Notes under the pieces: model-generated
Seen by the model: only the letters and a program-made list of their open reading frames with translations
Databases searched by the model: none
Told to the model about the DNA's origin: nothing
NCBI RefSeq assembly: GCF_022539315.1
Contig: NC_066314.1
Span: forward strand, 60,001,543 to 60,065,542
Reading direction: 5' to 3'
From: Serinus canaria
Lineage: Eukaryota > Chordata > Aves > Passeriformes > Fringillidae
Length of the DNA: 64,000 bases
Position numbers and translations under genes: made by a program
Shown: one piece after another, positions 27,201 to 41,100 of the stretch
Layout: each line of letters opens with the position of its first letter
Position numbering within the stretch: the first letter of the stretch is position 1

Positions 27201-30200
27201 TTAAACACAGGTTTTCACTGAGTATGTCACTGTCATCTGAAAAGTGACACTCAAATGAATGCCACCTTTAATAACAAAAAGTTAGAGTGTATCTCAGAAT
27301 TGTATTCTTGTAGCTTGCAGGAGAATTCCAGGGGTTTTTATTACCCAGCCTCTTCCTTGCCATATTTGGATAATTATTCCTTTAATAAGAGAGAAGTCAT
27401 TTCCTTCACCACTGGAGTGCAGCAGCCCTTACAGACCAGTTTTATTTCCAAAACTGACCTAAATACAGGTCAGGATCTGATATCTGCCACACACAATTAT
27501 CAACCACAAGAAACAGTCTCTCTGAAAATGGTGTTTCTCAAAATTACATTAACACAAGCTGGGAGATATGAGTAGGAGGAGGACTGAAATAAAAATGTGT
27601 TTCTCACAGAGGAGTGCTCCCTAATAACATAGCAAATACCTTCTATCATTAGTTTCTAACATGTACTGTTAATCTCAGGCAGTGAAAAGCTATTTATTGA
27701 GCCAAGCTGCCTCTGGTTTATGAGCCTTTAGGAGGTTTTTGTTTCACAGTTTTGAGCTTTACTCCACAAACATAATGTCTAGAGACTTACTGCTAAAACT
27801 CAAGATTCCCACTCAGTCTCCTAATTTTAGAGATTGATAACATGTGGCTTGCAAAAGGGCTAATCCTCACCAAGACTGAAGTAGATCAGTCTACTGGAGC
27901 AGGCAGGAGTGGCAAGAGCAGTTCTTGATTATATTCCTCCTCTTCCTTTCCCCAAATCAGATGAGCAGGACACAGTGGGTAGCTCATTTCCCACTAAACT
28001 CTCCTGCAGGTGAGAAGCTGATGCCTCTGTGTTGAAGAGCTCCAAAAGCATTTAATGACTTGCAAATTTGAACAGCACTTAGATTATACTTTATTTATAA
28101 GATACATTTGGGACATTCTGTCTCATAGACACTGATGGAAGAGGTGAGTGAGTGCCTTTTGAAGAGCTCAGTACAAGTGTCAAAATAGTACATCAAAATA
28201 TGCAGAAGTTGTTAATGGATTAGTCCTGAAAATCCACATTGCAAGTCAAATATTCATACTTGCATCCAAAACTTTCCTCAAATACTGACAGGTGTGTATT
28301 TCTTGAAATTACTATTCCATGACTCATTCTCTTTTATCTCCTTTCAGGAATGTTATTTCTAGTGGAGAGCAGCTGATGTGAAGTGATGAGGTCATATTAA
28401 AGCTAGCACATGTCAAGCACAAGATACTCTGTACATAGCACCAGTCCTATTCCTGGTGTGAATCCTCATCTATTATTTGAGGATGATTGTTGGAAAGGTT
28501 TTCATCATGGAGTTAACTGCCTACTATCAACATATCCTTGGAATGAAGCCCAATTGCCACACGGGTATTTCACACTGTTTGTCCATGAAAGCATGTCCAT
28601 ATGGATGGTCATGGTGCTTCCACACTTCCGTTGCATTGAACATCTCCCAAAGACAAAGCAAAATCTTTGCCAGAATCTAAATCCTGAAGATGCAATTGAT
28701 GCAATACAGAAGTCCCACCAGTTCTCAGCCTACTGGAAATTCCAGATGGTCATTGACCAGTGAACAGCACTTTGACAGAGATTCCATCTACTACCTACCA
28801 CTGCAGCACAGTATTTTCTAAAACAAACTGAAATAAATTATGCAGATCAACCATACATGTGGTAATTCAGGAATGCGCAACAATCTTAGTTGTGACTATT
28901 TCTACTTTTTTAATGAGAAAGCAAAAATGCAGTAGCAATCTTTCTGAGGCAAGGACTTGGTATTAAATCACAATTTAATACCAAAATGTCTGTGTTCCTC
29001 CAACTAATAAATTGTCAAATCTATACAAGCCAATTCACAGAGAGCAGAAATCTAGAACTAATATGACACTGGCATAAAGGAAGTCTTGTCAGAAATTTTA
29101 GTATCTGCTTTTCCACATACACATGCAGTGTTGACAAGTTTCTGTCTCAGCTTGTATGGAAAAAATATGCCTTTGGGGATAAACACAAAACCAGTATGAA
29201 ATATGAATAGAAGACCTTGTGAAGTGATCAAATCAGAATAAGCATTTGGGACAACCATTTTTTTCCCCTGACTGGAAAATTCTATTCCTGTTGAGTAAAT
29301 CTACAAGGTACCTAGCAGCTTTTCCTAATTTAAGATACTTTTTATACTCTGTTAAAGACCATGTCAAAAGCTGGTTCATCATCTCAGATGGTGGTGCCAA
29401 TCTTCCATGCATGCAGATTCATCATAAACTTTCAGTCTCCTGCAAACTACCAGAAAGGTCCTTTTACATTTGTGAGAGGACTTCTGACCTGGCTACAGCC
29501 ATCTCCATTTCTCTTTTTATTTCATTGTTATGAAATCAGTGTTCCCTTAGTATTTATTGTGGCAAACTCATTTCTTACTCCACCTTCTCTTTTTGGCAGA
29601 CAAAAAATTCAGTGCAATTATCTATTTTCAGTGCATTTGTAAATTCTCAGCCTTTTCAAGCTTTACATCCAAATTGTATATTGAGAGAAATAGTTCTTGA
29701 TTGAATTACCCTGAAGGTCATTTTTTAAGAACAGCAGATCCTAAATAAAAAAGTTTTGGGTCATAATTAGCAATTTTAAATCAAACAGATCAAACAGTCA
29801 AATGCAAAAAAATTACAAAGACCAGATTTATACACAGCTAAGCCGTGTAGAATTCCAAAATAAGGGATAATGTTGGTTTTTACAGAAAAGATGAGATACT
29901 GTAGGTACTTCTTTATTTTGCAAGTCAAAACTGCTTATTCTATATTTACTCTGAATGACATTTTAAGAACTTCTCATAGTATCAGGGGAAGAAGAGGAGG
30001 CAACAGAAGGCAGTTTAGAAATCAGTATTTTGAGCATTCTTCACCATGTCCTTTATTTCCTTTTAATAAGTAAAGGAAGGTTCATATAAAATGTTTAAAA
30101 TGCAGATTCTTATTCCCATTATCCAGGATTTGCCATTGGTTACAGGTATTGTAGGTTTCACATTTTACAGGATAAAACTTTAGCTTAACTACAGTGATTA

Positions 30201-33200
30201 CACCTTCAAGTATGCTATAGATTTTGAGTACCCCTGAAATAATTGAATTAAGGAGACTGTGGCATTTGAATTTGCTTAACAAATTGTTCACTACAACTTG
30301 GAAGAGGAATTTTATCATAAAACTTTTTCTTCATCCATAATCTTTAGTGGCTCAAGTGTGCCAGAAATCTTGATTTGTCAGCCTAGTTGACACTGTGGTT
30401 GATACAGCATGAGATTATCTATATTGTCCATAAGGGAGCATCTCCTGATGCTGAGCACATCTAAAAAAGTTGGTTTTGGTAGCATAAAATTATGATAACT
30501 TATCTGTCACTCTGTGCAATTACATTATGTAATTTTCCTTTTTTTCCCCAGGAGAAAAACTGCCTTACAATTGAGATAGTCTGACAGGTTTAGAGTTATA
30601 CATGTTCTCTGTAGTGCACTTTTCCTGATGAATTTATCAGAAAATTACTTTGTTACTGCAGCAACCATGAAGAGACGCTGAAGCAATGAAAGAGAAAAAT
30701 AGTTTTGCCAAGATACAAGAGAGAAGGAATATTACTGCAATCAGTTAAATTCCTATTAGTGCTTAGTGTTTTGTGTGTATATATATAAAATGAGATGCCC
30801 TCTATATTAATAAATATGATAACAAGGACAAAAAACCAGATTTTAGAGCACAAATTAACTTGGAATTAAGCTTTTCTTAGTTCAACAAAAAAATTCATAA
30901 TTTTAACATTGTAAAATTTAATTTCTGAAGAAATTCAAAGAATATGTCTCCTTTTCTTGTTTGTTGGTTGGTTAGCTTTGGGTTTGGGTTTTTTCAACTG
31001 ATTTAAACACAAGCCCATGGTCTATCATTTTCTCTACTGAGGCTCCCAGCTCTCATGACCTCACATCTTAATACATTTTGGGCCTGTTGAAATTGGTTTA
31101 GTAAAGCAGGAAGGGCATTTTCTATGACCAATCTGGGGATGAAGTTTGAAACTGCCCCTAGGGTACAATATATGCACAATTTTTATTATCCCTTCACAGA
31201 GACATTTCAGAGCATTTCCTTGACTTAAACAAGACTTGTTTTCAATAAACTTTCATGCTGGACAATATACATAGACCAAACCCTGAGCATATTAAAAACT
31301 AAGTATTTTTTATGTTCTCTTATTTGGAAAGCATTCTCTGGCAGTACATAATAAATCTCTTTTTTTCACCTTGTGTTTTGTATCCTTTTCTAATTTAACT
31401 TTTGCTTCTGTATAGCAGTTGTTTGAGTTTGATGGCAAAGTTTTCTTGATCATTGTGCTGCTCACTTCATCCTTTGGAAAACATGGAATGAAAAAATAAA
31501 TGAAGAAACTGATTAATTTCACTCCAGACTTCGTTAATTTATCATTTCATCAATGAGAGATCCAAACTTATGTGATCTGCTTTTCCCAACACATATTTTT
31601 ATGTGTTCATCCAGAAAGAGCAGCAATCAGTCCCTAAAGCAGAGAATATCCCGGACAAGCCTGCAAATTAAGGCAGCTTGTTCAAGTGCCTCATTTTCTC
31701 AAGCTTTCCTATTTTGTTTTTTTTACACCTTGAACATGCATGGTCCAGATATAGCTAAATAAAGCTGAGTACTTGAATCTGGAAAGCTGGAAGCTATTGT
31801 GCTGGGAGATACAGCTGGGAAACGGCTCCTAACAGCTGAATGAAAAATGGGACATTTTCCCATGGTAAGTTGGAGTTTTGTTCATTATTTAAAGAAGAAA
31901 ATAATGACTTATGAAAGAACTCTTCTCATATATTTGATTCATTTCACATTTTAAATTCACTGCAACAGATGAGATGTCTTGGAAAATGGCCGAGGACAAG
32001 TGTACTTGCTAAATTATCACTTCCTTTATTTAAAATATTAGGGCTTCTGTACAGGGGTTGCAACATCTGAAACTCACTTTTTCATTTAAATCATTATTTA
32101 ATATTTTTTAAAAAATAATTTAACCTTTTATTCTCTTATTGAGGTAGCTCTTTCCTTGGTAAAGGACAGTTAACCATGGCTGACAGTTCAGGCTGTGCAG
32201 ACGTGGAGGTAGGAGGTGGCGTTCCAGTTTCTGTTTTCTTTCCCCTATTCCTGTACCTTGGACTTGTCCAACTTTGTGGCTGCAGAAGCTGACAGATGGC
32301 ACTTGAATTCCTATTGGGAGGAGGAGTAGGGTCATGCCTGGTTTTCCTCCTTGTTTCATAAATGGCCAACATGTCACCACTTGCAGGGAGTAATTGCCCA
32401 AACAAGAAATGGAATAACATCATTTACCTGCATCTGTGTTTTACTCTGGGTAAGATGGAAAGTATCTGTGTGTCTTTTTGCCTCAACTCCACACCTCTTC
32501 TCTTAGGCTACTGAATGATGCTCCTTGCCCTGCATTCTGCTAAACTGAGAAGATGTGCTGCCTGAGGAAGGGTAGCACATGGTCCTGGGGTTCTGCAGGA
32601 CTGTGAGGACCTTCACTGACCAGAATCTACATCCTGGGTGAGTATCCCAGTGATGGAGGAAGACCTTTTCTCTCCTCTTATCACCACAGATAGCTGCCAG
32701 ACTAGTCTAGCTGGGGTTTTTAACATCATTTTCCAACAGATCCTCCTTTTTCCTTATTCTATAATTCATTTTGAGATTTTTGCATGTAACACTGCAAGTA
32801 CTTTTGAAAGGAGAAGTACACATAGAGAGAGTTCTTAACCAGATCAAATATTTGGAGTTGAAGTTGAAGACAATATAACTTCTTGTACTTAATTTTTGAG
32901 TAAGTGGTTGCAAACATTTACCAGCTTGAGATGGCTTTCACTGGCTGAATATAGATTTTGTAGATTTAATGTCAGCATCTGGTGCACCACAATACTCAGG
33001 TTCTGCTGAAAATAGTGTAGCACAAGATGGAATAAATCTCCCTGGTGTATGCTCTGAAACTAAAAATATTTTCTGTTTATAATGAGAGGATTTTAAAATC
33101 TATCCCCTCTATCAATCTCTCCTAAAATGCAATCTAGGGTTTAGCCCAGCCTATCAAGTGTTAATTGAGGGAAGTTTTCCTCATTCATGTACGAAAGTCA

Positions 33201-34458
33201 AGGAGGGAAGAGGAAAAGTAGCACAAAGTAGAACGCAACATGTTTAAAGGTGAACAGAGGGATCTGTCATTCTGAATGTTTCAAATCACAGCAAAAATTA
33301 TAGATTGGCTTCTATTTAAGTATACTAGGCAAGGTATTTGCCTGTTCTCAAAACTTTCTGGACAAAAGTAAATACAAATCTGCTAACAAAGCTGCAGAAA
33401 TATAATTAAAGTCAAGCCCTCTCTTTTGAGACTTATAACTCTGGGCAGAGTGAAAAGCAGATTCTTTAAATTACTAATTGACAGTGGAAGCTTTGGAATC
33501 TGAGTCTCCTCTAAGACCTTCTCCATCCTGACCTCCCAATGTGATTCCAGCATGAGGTGTCAGGGGACAGAGTAGAGGTACCATGAAAGTGCCGGAGAGG
33601 AGAAGCATGACTGCCCTTTTCCTTGCTTCCTGCAACAGTATGTTCAAGTTCAAAGGAATTTCTACTCTGCAGGGGGGAAAAAGAGGCACATAAGGGCTTT
33701 CATAATTAGCAAGGTTAAGTAAAAGGATGAGGTACCTCACAACAAATTGGGAGTTAAGTCAACAGGGAAGCTGCCTTTAGATCACAGGACCAAAAACTTC
33801 CTGATGGTGATTAAACACAAAAAGGCAATTTACTTTACTCAGTGTTCATTAAGCAAGCCTGTGTGTGCTGAGGTTTGAGATATGCTATGGCTGTTAGGTC
33901 ATACATTATGGCAAAGGAGGTTCAATTAACAAGTAATGAGACAAACCCTGCACTGGAGATGCAAAGCTGCTCTAAGCCAAATGCATTAAGGGTCTACCCC
34001 AAATTGGGTGGCTGCTGCTGTGCTGAAGTAGTGAGATCAGACAGGTGTAAGTTCCAGGCAGTGGGTATCCAAGCAAGAGCAATGCCAATGGCTGACAGAG
34101 TGCTGCTGAGTGCAGCTTTCCAATGCTGATAGAAATTCTCATTAACACAGCAGATAGCACTCACAGCAGTGATGCAGCTGAACCTTGAGGGAATGAACTG
34201 AAAAGTAAAAATAAATTTAAAACATCTTTACTGTTTGGATGACAAAAGTCTGTATGAAAATCTTTGACTCCCTCAAGTGCCCAAGGAAAATAGGAAATAG
34301 TTTTAGGCATTGTAAATAAACAACAGATCACTTTCCTCATTTTCATGGCTATTGTAGCTCTCATTGGGCTAGTATAATTTGTGCCCTTTCCTGTTTAACT
34401 TGTGGTCTGTATTTACCTCCTCTGACTATGGTGGGAGCAGCAGCAATTTGGTGTTCAG
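24246..34458. other. Long non-coding stretch; a few unassigned open frames
   Basis: No repeat family or gene was recognised over about 10 kb. ATG-started frames of 106 codons (27255-27575, +) and 117 codons (28410-28763, +) are present but have no recognisable domain; the latter lies just downstream of an acceptor-like TCTCCTTTCAG ending at 28347. An 8-bp hairpin (TGCTATCT with a 4-nt loop) lies at 25177-25196. Confidence 0.45.
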
Positions 34459-34543
34459 CCAAGCAGAATGGTATTACCCAGGTAATATTCTAGCACACTA
34501 AAATGTGCTAGAATATTACCTGGGTAGACTAAATTTCTGCTGG
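34459..34543. repeat. Long hairpin: perfect 23-bp inverted repeat with an outer stem
   Basis: Arms 34475-34497 and 34504-34526 are exact reverse complements (first bases TACCCAGGTAATATT) around a 6-nt loop CTAAAA. A T-G wobble extends the stem by one. Beyond an internal loop (34469-34474 against 34527-34534), AGCAGAA (34462-34468) pairs with TTCTGCT (34535-34541), and CC/GG outside that after one bulged base. The whole folds as an 85-nt stem-loop, the size of a microRNA precursor. Which strand, if any, is transcribed is unknown. Confidence 0.9.
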
Positions 34544-35081
34544 TAAATGCAGTAGCATTGACCACTTCAGGTAGCTTTTTAAAAAACCAATAGTTATCTA
34601 TAAGCCACTGGAATAACAATCAGCATCCCTCTTTCTCATCTAATTAACTTTTTGCATAAATTCAACACCACAGGGCTTTTGTCCTTACTTTGCTGAGTTG
34701 CATCCTGAGTCAGTCCATAAAAATTCAGAACAAATTGTCCCATGAGCTTCAGAAGGAAAATATTCTGAAATTCAATTGGCCTGTGTTCAGGGTAACACAT
34801 TGCATGAATGGAAATAAGAATATTAGAGGAGGATGGTCACTTTACTGAGCACAATGAACTTTTTTTTTGGTTTGCTATTCACCTTACCTACTTTTGCCAG
34901 GATTTCTTATACTTAGGGAAAATATTTCTTTTCTTCCTAGACACAAGCTGGGGGTAAGGTAAGGAGAGATCTGTAAAAGATAGGGAAAGTGGTATTTGAC
35001 TGATAGGTAGGAGAAAAATGTTTCGATGGACAGAATCAGAAGATATGGAAAGGTTCATGATTAACACAGCAAACAAAGTAG

Positions 35082-35125
35082 TTTCTTACTATCATTTTAG
35101 AAAAGCAACAAATGATAGTAAGAAA
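35082..35125. repeat. Perfect 16-bp inverted repeat
   Basis: Arm 35082-35097 (TTTCTTACTATCATTT) and arm 35110-35125 are exact reverse complements with a 12-nt loop. It lies about 0.6 kb from the larger hairpin and runs directly into a local direct repeat. Confidence 0.9.
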
Positions 35126-35165
35126 ATATTTTGTTTAAATATTTTTTAAAAAATATTTTGTTTAA
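35123..35165. repeat. Local direct repeat around an AT palindrome
   Basis: The 16-base unit AAAATATTTTGTTTAA occurs at 35123-35138 and again at 35150-35165, and the bases between form a T-run/A-run palindrome centred near 35148. Confidence 0.8.
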
Positions 35166-38100
35166 GTATTTTTCAGTGGCAGGACTGAAATTTCAGCAGA
35201 ACATTACATGACTTTGACATTGTTTTAAAGCACAGCCTGTGTCTGTTCTCCTTCAGTCATTCAGTAGGATTTTTTTCCCTTCTAGCCATTTCTCTCCAAA
35301 GTAAAAAAAAAATTATAAATATATTTTAACATGACTTGGTATTTTGATCTACAGATTTGTTTGAAAGCCAGAATTTCTAGGACTGGGCATATTTGGTTTC
35401 AATGCAAGGGCAAGCCAGAAGATCAGTCTTTTCCTGGGCCAGCATTGCCATTACATACCTGCCATGGCACACATTTTTGACTCCTTTTTATGAGTCACAT
35501 TTTTTATTATTTTTCTTATAATATTCATCATGTAGAGGAGGAAAAATGCATGCAAAGTTGCAGCTGCTCATGAAAGTGACACCTGCTCTTGAGTTTCTTC
35601 CTTTTCCTTTTACATTATGGTAATTGAGGACCTACAGTTTTTTTCCAGTCAGCAGGCTGCAATAACCTGTAGTAAATGGGAATTTTGAAGATGTTTGAGG
35701 ACATTTTTAAAATATTAAGACAATTTATATCAAGTCCTCTCAAGAGTCTGGAACTTCCCATTGGTGCACCACAGTAACTGCTGACTGCCCATCCTGCAGG
35801 GTTTCAGCCCCATATCTCAGACTCTTGCTTGGTGCCATGGGTGACAAATACCAGACAGAATATCCTGTAATAATAGTAGAAATTACCAAGATTAGGAGCT
35901 ACATTTATGTGTGCTGGGGACATCCAGGGTCCCAGCAGTTGTTGACCATGCAGTCAGCGCTGTGGTTTCACGAGGGAAGTTGTGCTCCTCTCAGGAAACC
36001 CATGAAGGTTTCCCTTAATTGGATCCTTCTGTGCTGAGGTTCTTGTGGCTCATCTGGTAACTTGGAGGACCTTAAGTAATGGGTCTCTTCAGGAGTCAGA
36101 TAATCAGGCCCTACCAAGAGTGGGATCATCTGGCAGGGAGTTGCACCCTGCAGGATGTGAGTTGTCTGCTTCTGCTGCCCACAGACACTGCAGCTCATCC
36201 ATCCTGGAATGGCAACACCTCACTCTCCCCATGTCCCTCCACATTTACAGCACATTTGAGGTGACATCTTCTGAGGGAAAGGTCATGAGCTGTGCTGGGA
36301 GCAGTCTGGTGTTGAGATGGATCCATCAGATTCTGCCCACCTCAGATGCAATATAGCCCTTGAGTTAGGTGGTGCCTTGGAGGCCACAGGGATTTATCCA
36401 AAGAATGTGGTGAGGTTCTATGAACCAAAGAAGACCCTGCACACCAAATGAGAGTTTTCAAGCTGCTGTAACAGATTCAGTCTTCATTCCAGTATGGTGT
36501 AATTATTTTATAATCCAAGATATATTATATGCAGTGTATTTCTTCCACAGCTCAAAGTTATTTATAGGGAAATCAGTAAAACACTTCAAGTCAGCTGTCA
36601 TTGGGACAATTATGGAAAAAATATTAGCCTTCATTTGATGGTGGAATATTTAAGTGTTTTCCAGATTAATTATTCCTCTGAGAATGCAAATGATCCAACT
36701 TTAAATAAAAAAACTGAAAGATCATTTTTATAATGTATGCAATCTTTAGAAAAATCCATTAGTGTGTTTAAGTTTCCATTTTTGTGTTGCACTGCCCAAC
36801 ATTTTTATCTGGTATAGACTTTGTGCACTGATAGATCAAATACCTCCAAAATTACAAAATATATTCTGTTGGGCATTTAATGTATAGAAAATAAGTACTT
36901 TTTATTTTTAGTTTCCAATGCATTCCTTAGCCAGAGTGTCTGGTTTTCTCTTCATAAAGATGATGGTAGGAAATGAAACTGAGATCCTGCCCTGCCTCAG
37001 CAAACCCCTGAGCCCTGCAGTAGCAGTCCACCTGTTTTCCAAGTGCATTATATCTGTCATGTTTCCAAAGCTGATTCTTTCAGCAGGTAATTAATTTTTC
37101 ACAGCACCCTGCTTGCAGATATGCCACCAGTGGGGAAAGTCCATGGAATGAGCAGGGTCAGATCAGGTTGGCAGGCAGGAGCAAAGACATCCTGGGGGAC
37201 CCCAAATGCCACAGGAACAGAGTCCTGCTCCAAGCTACTCCCAATATAGTGACACAATGTGATTTTGCATTATACCAAGCAAACAGGGTTTGCCTCTTTA
37301 TTCAGTGTATATTTCACCTGTGGTTAATTGTTTGCTGCACAACAAATGTAAATTTAAGTGGTTGCCTCCCTGGATTCCCCTTGCTTTCTTATGGATACGT
37401 TATTGCTATTTCTTCTCTCTTGCATACACTAAGTCTGCTTTGGATGCTTCAGAAGAGGGAGAGAAACACATGAAAATGTTGTGTGTTGGCGAAAAAAAAT
37501 TGATTTTATTGCAGTGGGTATATTGTTTCAAATGTTGATAATTCTTTGATCACAGTGAGAGTGAAAGAAGCGAGGAACCAACAACACTTGGAGGAATTTA
37601 ATGAAGGAGAACAAACATGATGCAGGACTTCTAGATGCAATAGAAACAGTGTATTGTTCAATACATATGGAGAAAAGTCAGATGATAAATGGTTGAAATA
37701 GTTTGAGAAGAAAAAGGAGTAGAATTATGTTCTCAGCAAAACTATAAAAACCTCCCTACTTATCTCTTTTTAAATTTAATTTTAAAAATACATTAAAAAG
37801 CATAATTCCTATAGAAAATTATCCTAATGTGCCAAGGAGCTGAAATAAATGAGACATTGGAAATCAACAATATTTTCTGATTTTTGTGACTCTAACTTTT
37901 ATAATGGCTAATAGTGTTCTATTTTCAAATTTTTGTTTCTGTATGATGTTCTACATAATTAGTTCAGTGTACATTTAACAGTGTGCCTAATTTCCTCACC
38001 TCATTTTCAACAGTTTAAAGAAAATGCAAGCTGAAACATTTATTATAACTTCTCAAAACTACTTCTCTGAAAAGGTGATAATGTCTGACAGAAGAGATAT

Positions 38101-41100
38101 CTCTAAGTGTCTTATCTGTGCTTGAAGAAAAAGGTCAAAATAACTGCGTTAAAAATTCAGACAAAACTATTTTCTTTGCCAGGCAAATTCATCACATCTC
38201 AAAGATAATTCCTGAAGATGGGAAATGAATTGAAAATAGAAAGTGAGCTAAAAGCCGTGTGAGGGTTATAACTTTAAATAAGTAGATTCATAAATAAGTT
38301 CTACTTGATCACTGCAGTTTATCAGACTTCAAGGGTAGAGTGTGAAAACAGGGAGTATGACCTTCATCCAAAGCCAGGCTGGGCATTATTCATGTGCTAA
38401 GACCTTTAGGATGTGATTAGCCAAGTCCCAAAAGAAACATAGAGGTAGGAAAAGTGCAGCTTGTTCCAGAGTAGCTTAGAAGTGATAAAGGCACCCATAT
38501 CTCACCAGGCTCCTCTGGCCACTCCCTCATCACTCCACCTCCTTTGCCTCACCTGACTGGTCTCTTGGGATGGAGTCCCATAGCCTGGCCTTTCTGGTGG
38601 TCTACACCTGCTTTCCTTGGAGCCCAGTGGTCAATCTTCATGTAAACAGACTGATCTCATTCAACATCTCTGAAGAAAAATCATCCATGTGGTCCCAGTG
38701 CCATTTTCCCCATTCATTGCTGGCTGGATGCTTTCCCTGCCCTCAGTCTGGTAATTTTCATTCAGACAGGTACAGAAGGCCAATGTCTCATATCTAAAAT
38801 TTGGACAAGATTCTGTTGGTTTCCAGTACTGTGGACTTTGCTGCCCACCACCTGGGATCAGTAGCACATGGCATGTCCAATGGAGCTCCAGGATTTCCTC
38901 ACAGGGAACCTGCCTTCCTCCACATCTCTGCCCTTCCCTCCTCCTCCTCTCCCCAGAAAATCTGACACCCACACAACAAAAGCTGTTGTGGACACACAAC
39001 TTTGAAAGTTTCTACCTTGTGAAAGGCAGGGATGACCTGAGTTTATGAAATAAGTGATGTTTGTTTCATTGATCCTGTAGAGCATAGGGAGTTCTCAGGC
39101 TTTCAGGAATGCGAATTCCTCACACTGGTGCTGTGGATGTGTCTGTCAGATCATCTTGACCTGAAAGTGCAGCAGGTTGCAATGATACACCAGCCATTGC
39201 CACAATCTTCCTGGGGTAGAGATACGGAGTGTAACCACAGGCTGTTATGATGCTGGTTCTTTTATTATTAACAGTAATGAAAATCCAAATAGTATCTGTT
39301 GACCTTTTTTGTAAAACTTTACATCAGAAACCTCTCAGTAACAGTGAAGTAAATGTGTGATGCACAGCCCTTCCCCCAGAGAAGCTTCCGTAAGTACTGC
39401 TGTGAAAATAAGTTGAATCCTTTTGCAAAAAGAGCTTGGGGCAACAAATCTCACTACTAAAAACAACAAGAGAAACCACTGCCCCACACTGATTTCCAGT
39501 CAGGACACTTTATTTTAGCTACTTTCTGTATTAAATGCTTAGATCCACATATCTGAGAGCAGAAAGAAAGTCTGCATGATGTGTCTGTAGTTAAAGTTTC
39601 TCTCGGGGATTTCACAGGGTCAGTGAAAATTCTGGAGGAATATTCTCACTTCACACAAACTTTGTGGTGAGGGAGATTGGTTTTCAGCTGAAGAACAGAA
39701 CATAAATACATATTTATTTTTCAGAGTAAAAAATGTATGGCTGCAAGACTTCACTATAAATCAACTAAATAAATCACTGGCTTTAAATCTTCATTATGCT
39801 CTAAACTAAAGGAATGTTTGACATGTTTGTTTCTTTAAAAGATATTGAGAGCATTTCATTTTAAAATGGTTATATTCATTGTTTTCAGCCTACACCTAGA
39901 GTGGCAAATGCATTGAAAACCAAACTCCAGTTCTGTTCAAGGTGGAAGAGGGAATTTTCTTATCCATGTTCAAAATGCTTTCAGTTAATATATTGGGTCT
40001 GTTATTTGGCAACTGCCATAAAAGACCTCTCACATTTTGATCTTGGAGGAGATTTCACTGCCTGGAAATTTCCAGACACAGAAAGTGGGTAAAGAAGACT
40101 TCATATAATTGATTTTACATTGGCTTAGCTTTATTTTATTTTTTTTTATTGCCAAAGTCTTACAGCATGGCTTGAAGAGAATTCCCATTGCTTATTTTAT
40201 AGGCTTCTACATGTGTGCATGAAAAACCTGTTGTATTATGGGGCTTGTTTTCTGTTTAGAATATAAAATCTTATAAATCTCACCTAGTGCATGTTCATTT
40301 TACAAAGATGATTTCATTTCATACTAAACTTCTGTCTTTGTACTTTTCTCAAGAAGATTTCTTTTTGCTTTGGCATTTTCCAATTGTTTTGCCAAAACAC
40401 CTGTGCTTTTAGGATGCTTGCAGCTTCCACTGACATGTCATATACCCTGGCACACAGGAGTGTTTTGCTTGCTTCTAATGTAAATGGAAAGGCTGAAAGC
40501 TTGGAAAACAATGCAATGCCCAAGATCAGCTCAGTTTGGAAGGATCAGCTTTCAAAATAACAAGCCACTCTTGAATTGTTTTGTTTAGGAAAAAAAAAAG
40601 AGTTCTTCTTTTTCACTTCCTCGGAGCCCTTCTTAGGGACCACATTAGCTGTGCTTATCAGCATGGCTCTCCCTCCTCTTGTTGCCAGCTCAGGCTGGAA
40701 TATTTGTGAGATAGGAATGGATCACACCTGCTGCTCCCTGCCAGCCTAAACCTTCTTTGGTGGCTGGCCCTGAGAACAGACACTGCTTTGGCATCTTGTT
40801 CCTGATTGTTGGAGAGGCCATACAGTTGTTGGGCTATTTGATGGATATAAAGCTGGGCAGATGGATATGAAGGGTGGGGAAAGGAAGATGAGGAGGAATC
40901 ACAGTCCTCTGAAGCACAGTGTCTGTGGGAGAGGGAAGAGAGGGGAGCAGCTGCAGAGCAGAGCACAGGGTGGAATGAAAGTGCAGCTACAGGACAGCTG
41001 TGTGGGACAATGAATAATCAGTCACACACATCAAGCCCCAGTGCTTCTGGCTGGGCTTTTCAGGAAGTCCTCAGTGGTTTAAGAGCACAAATGCCATTGA

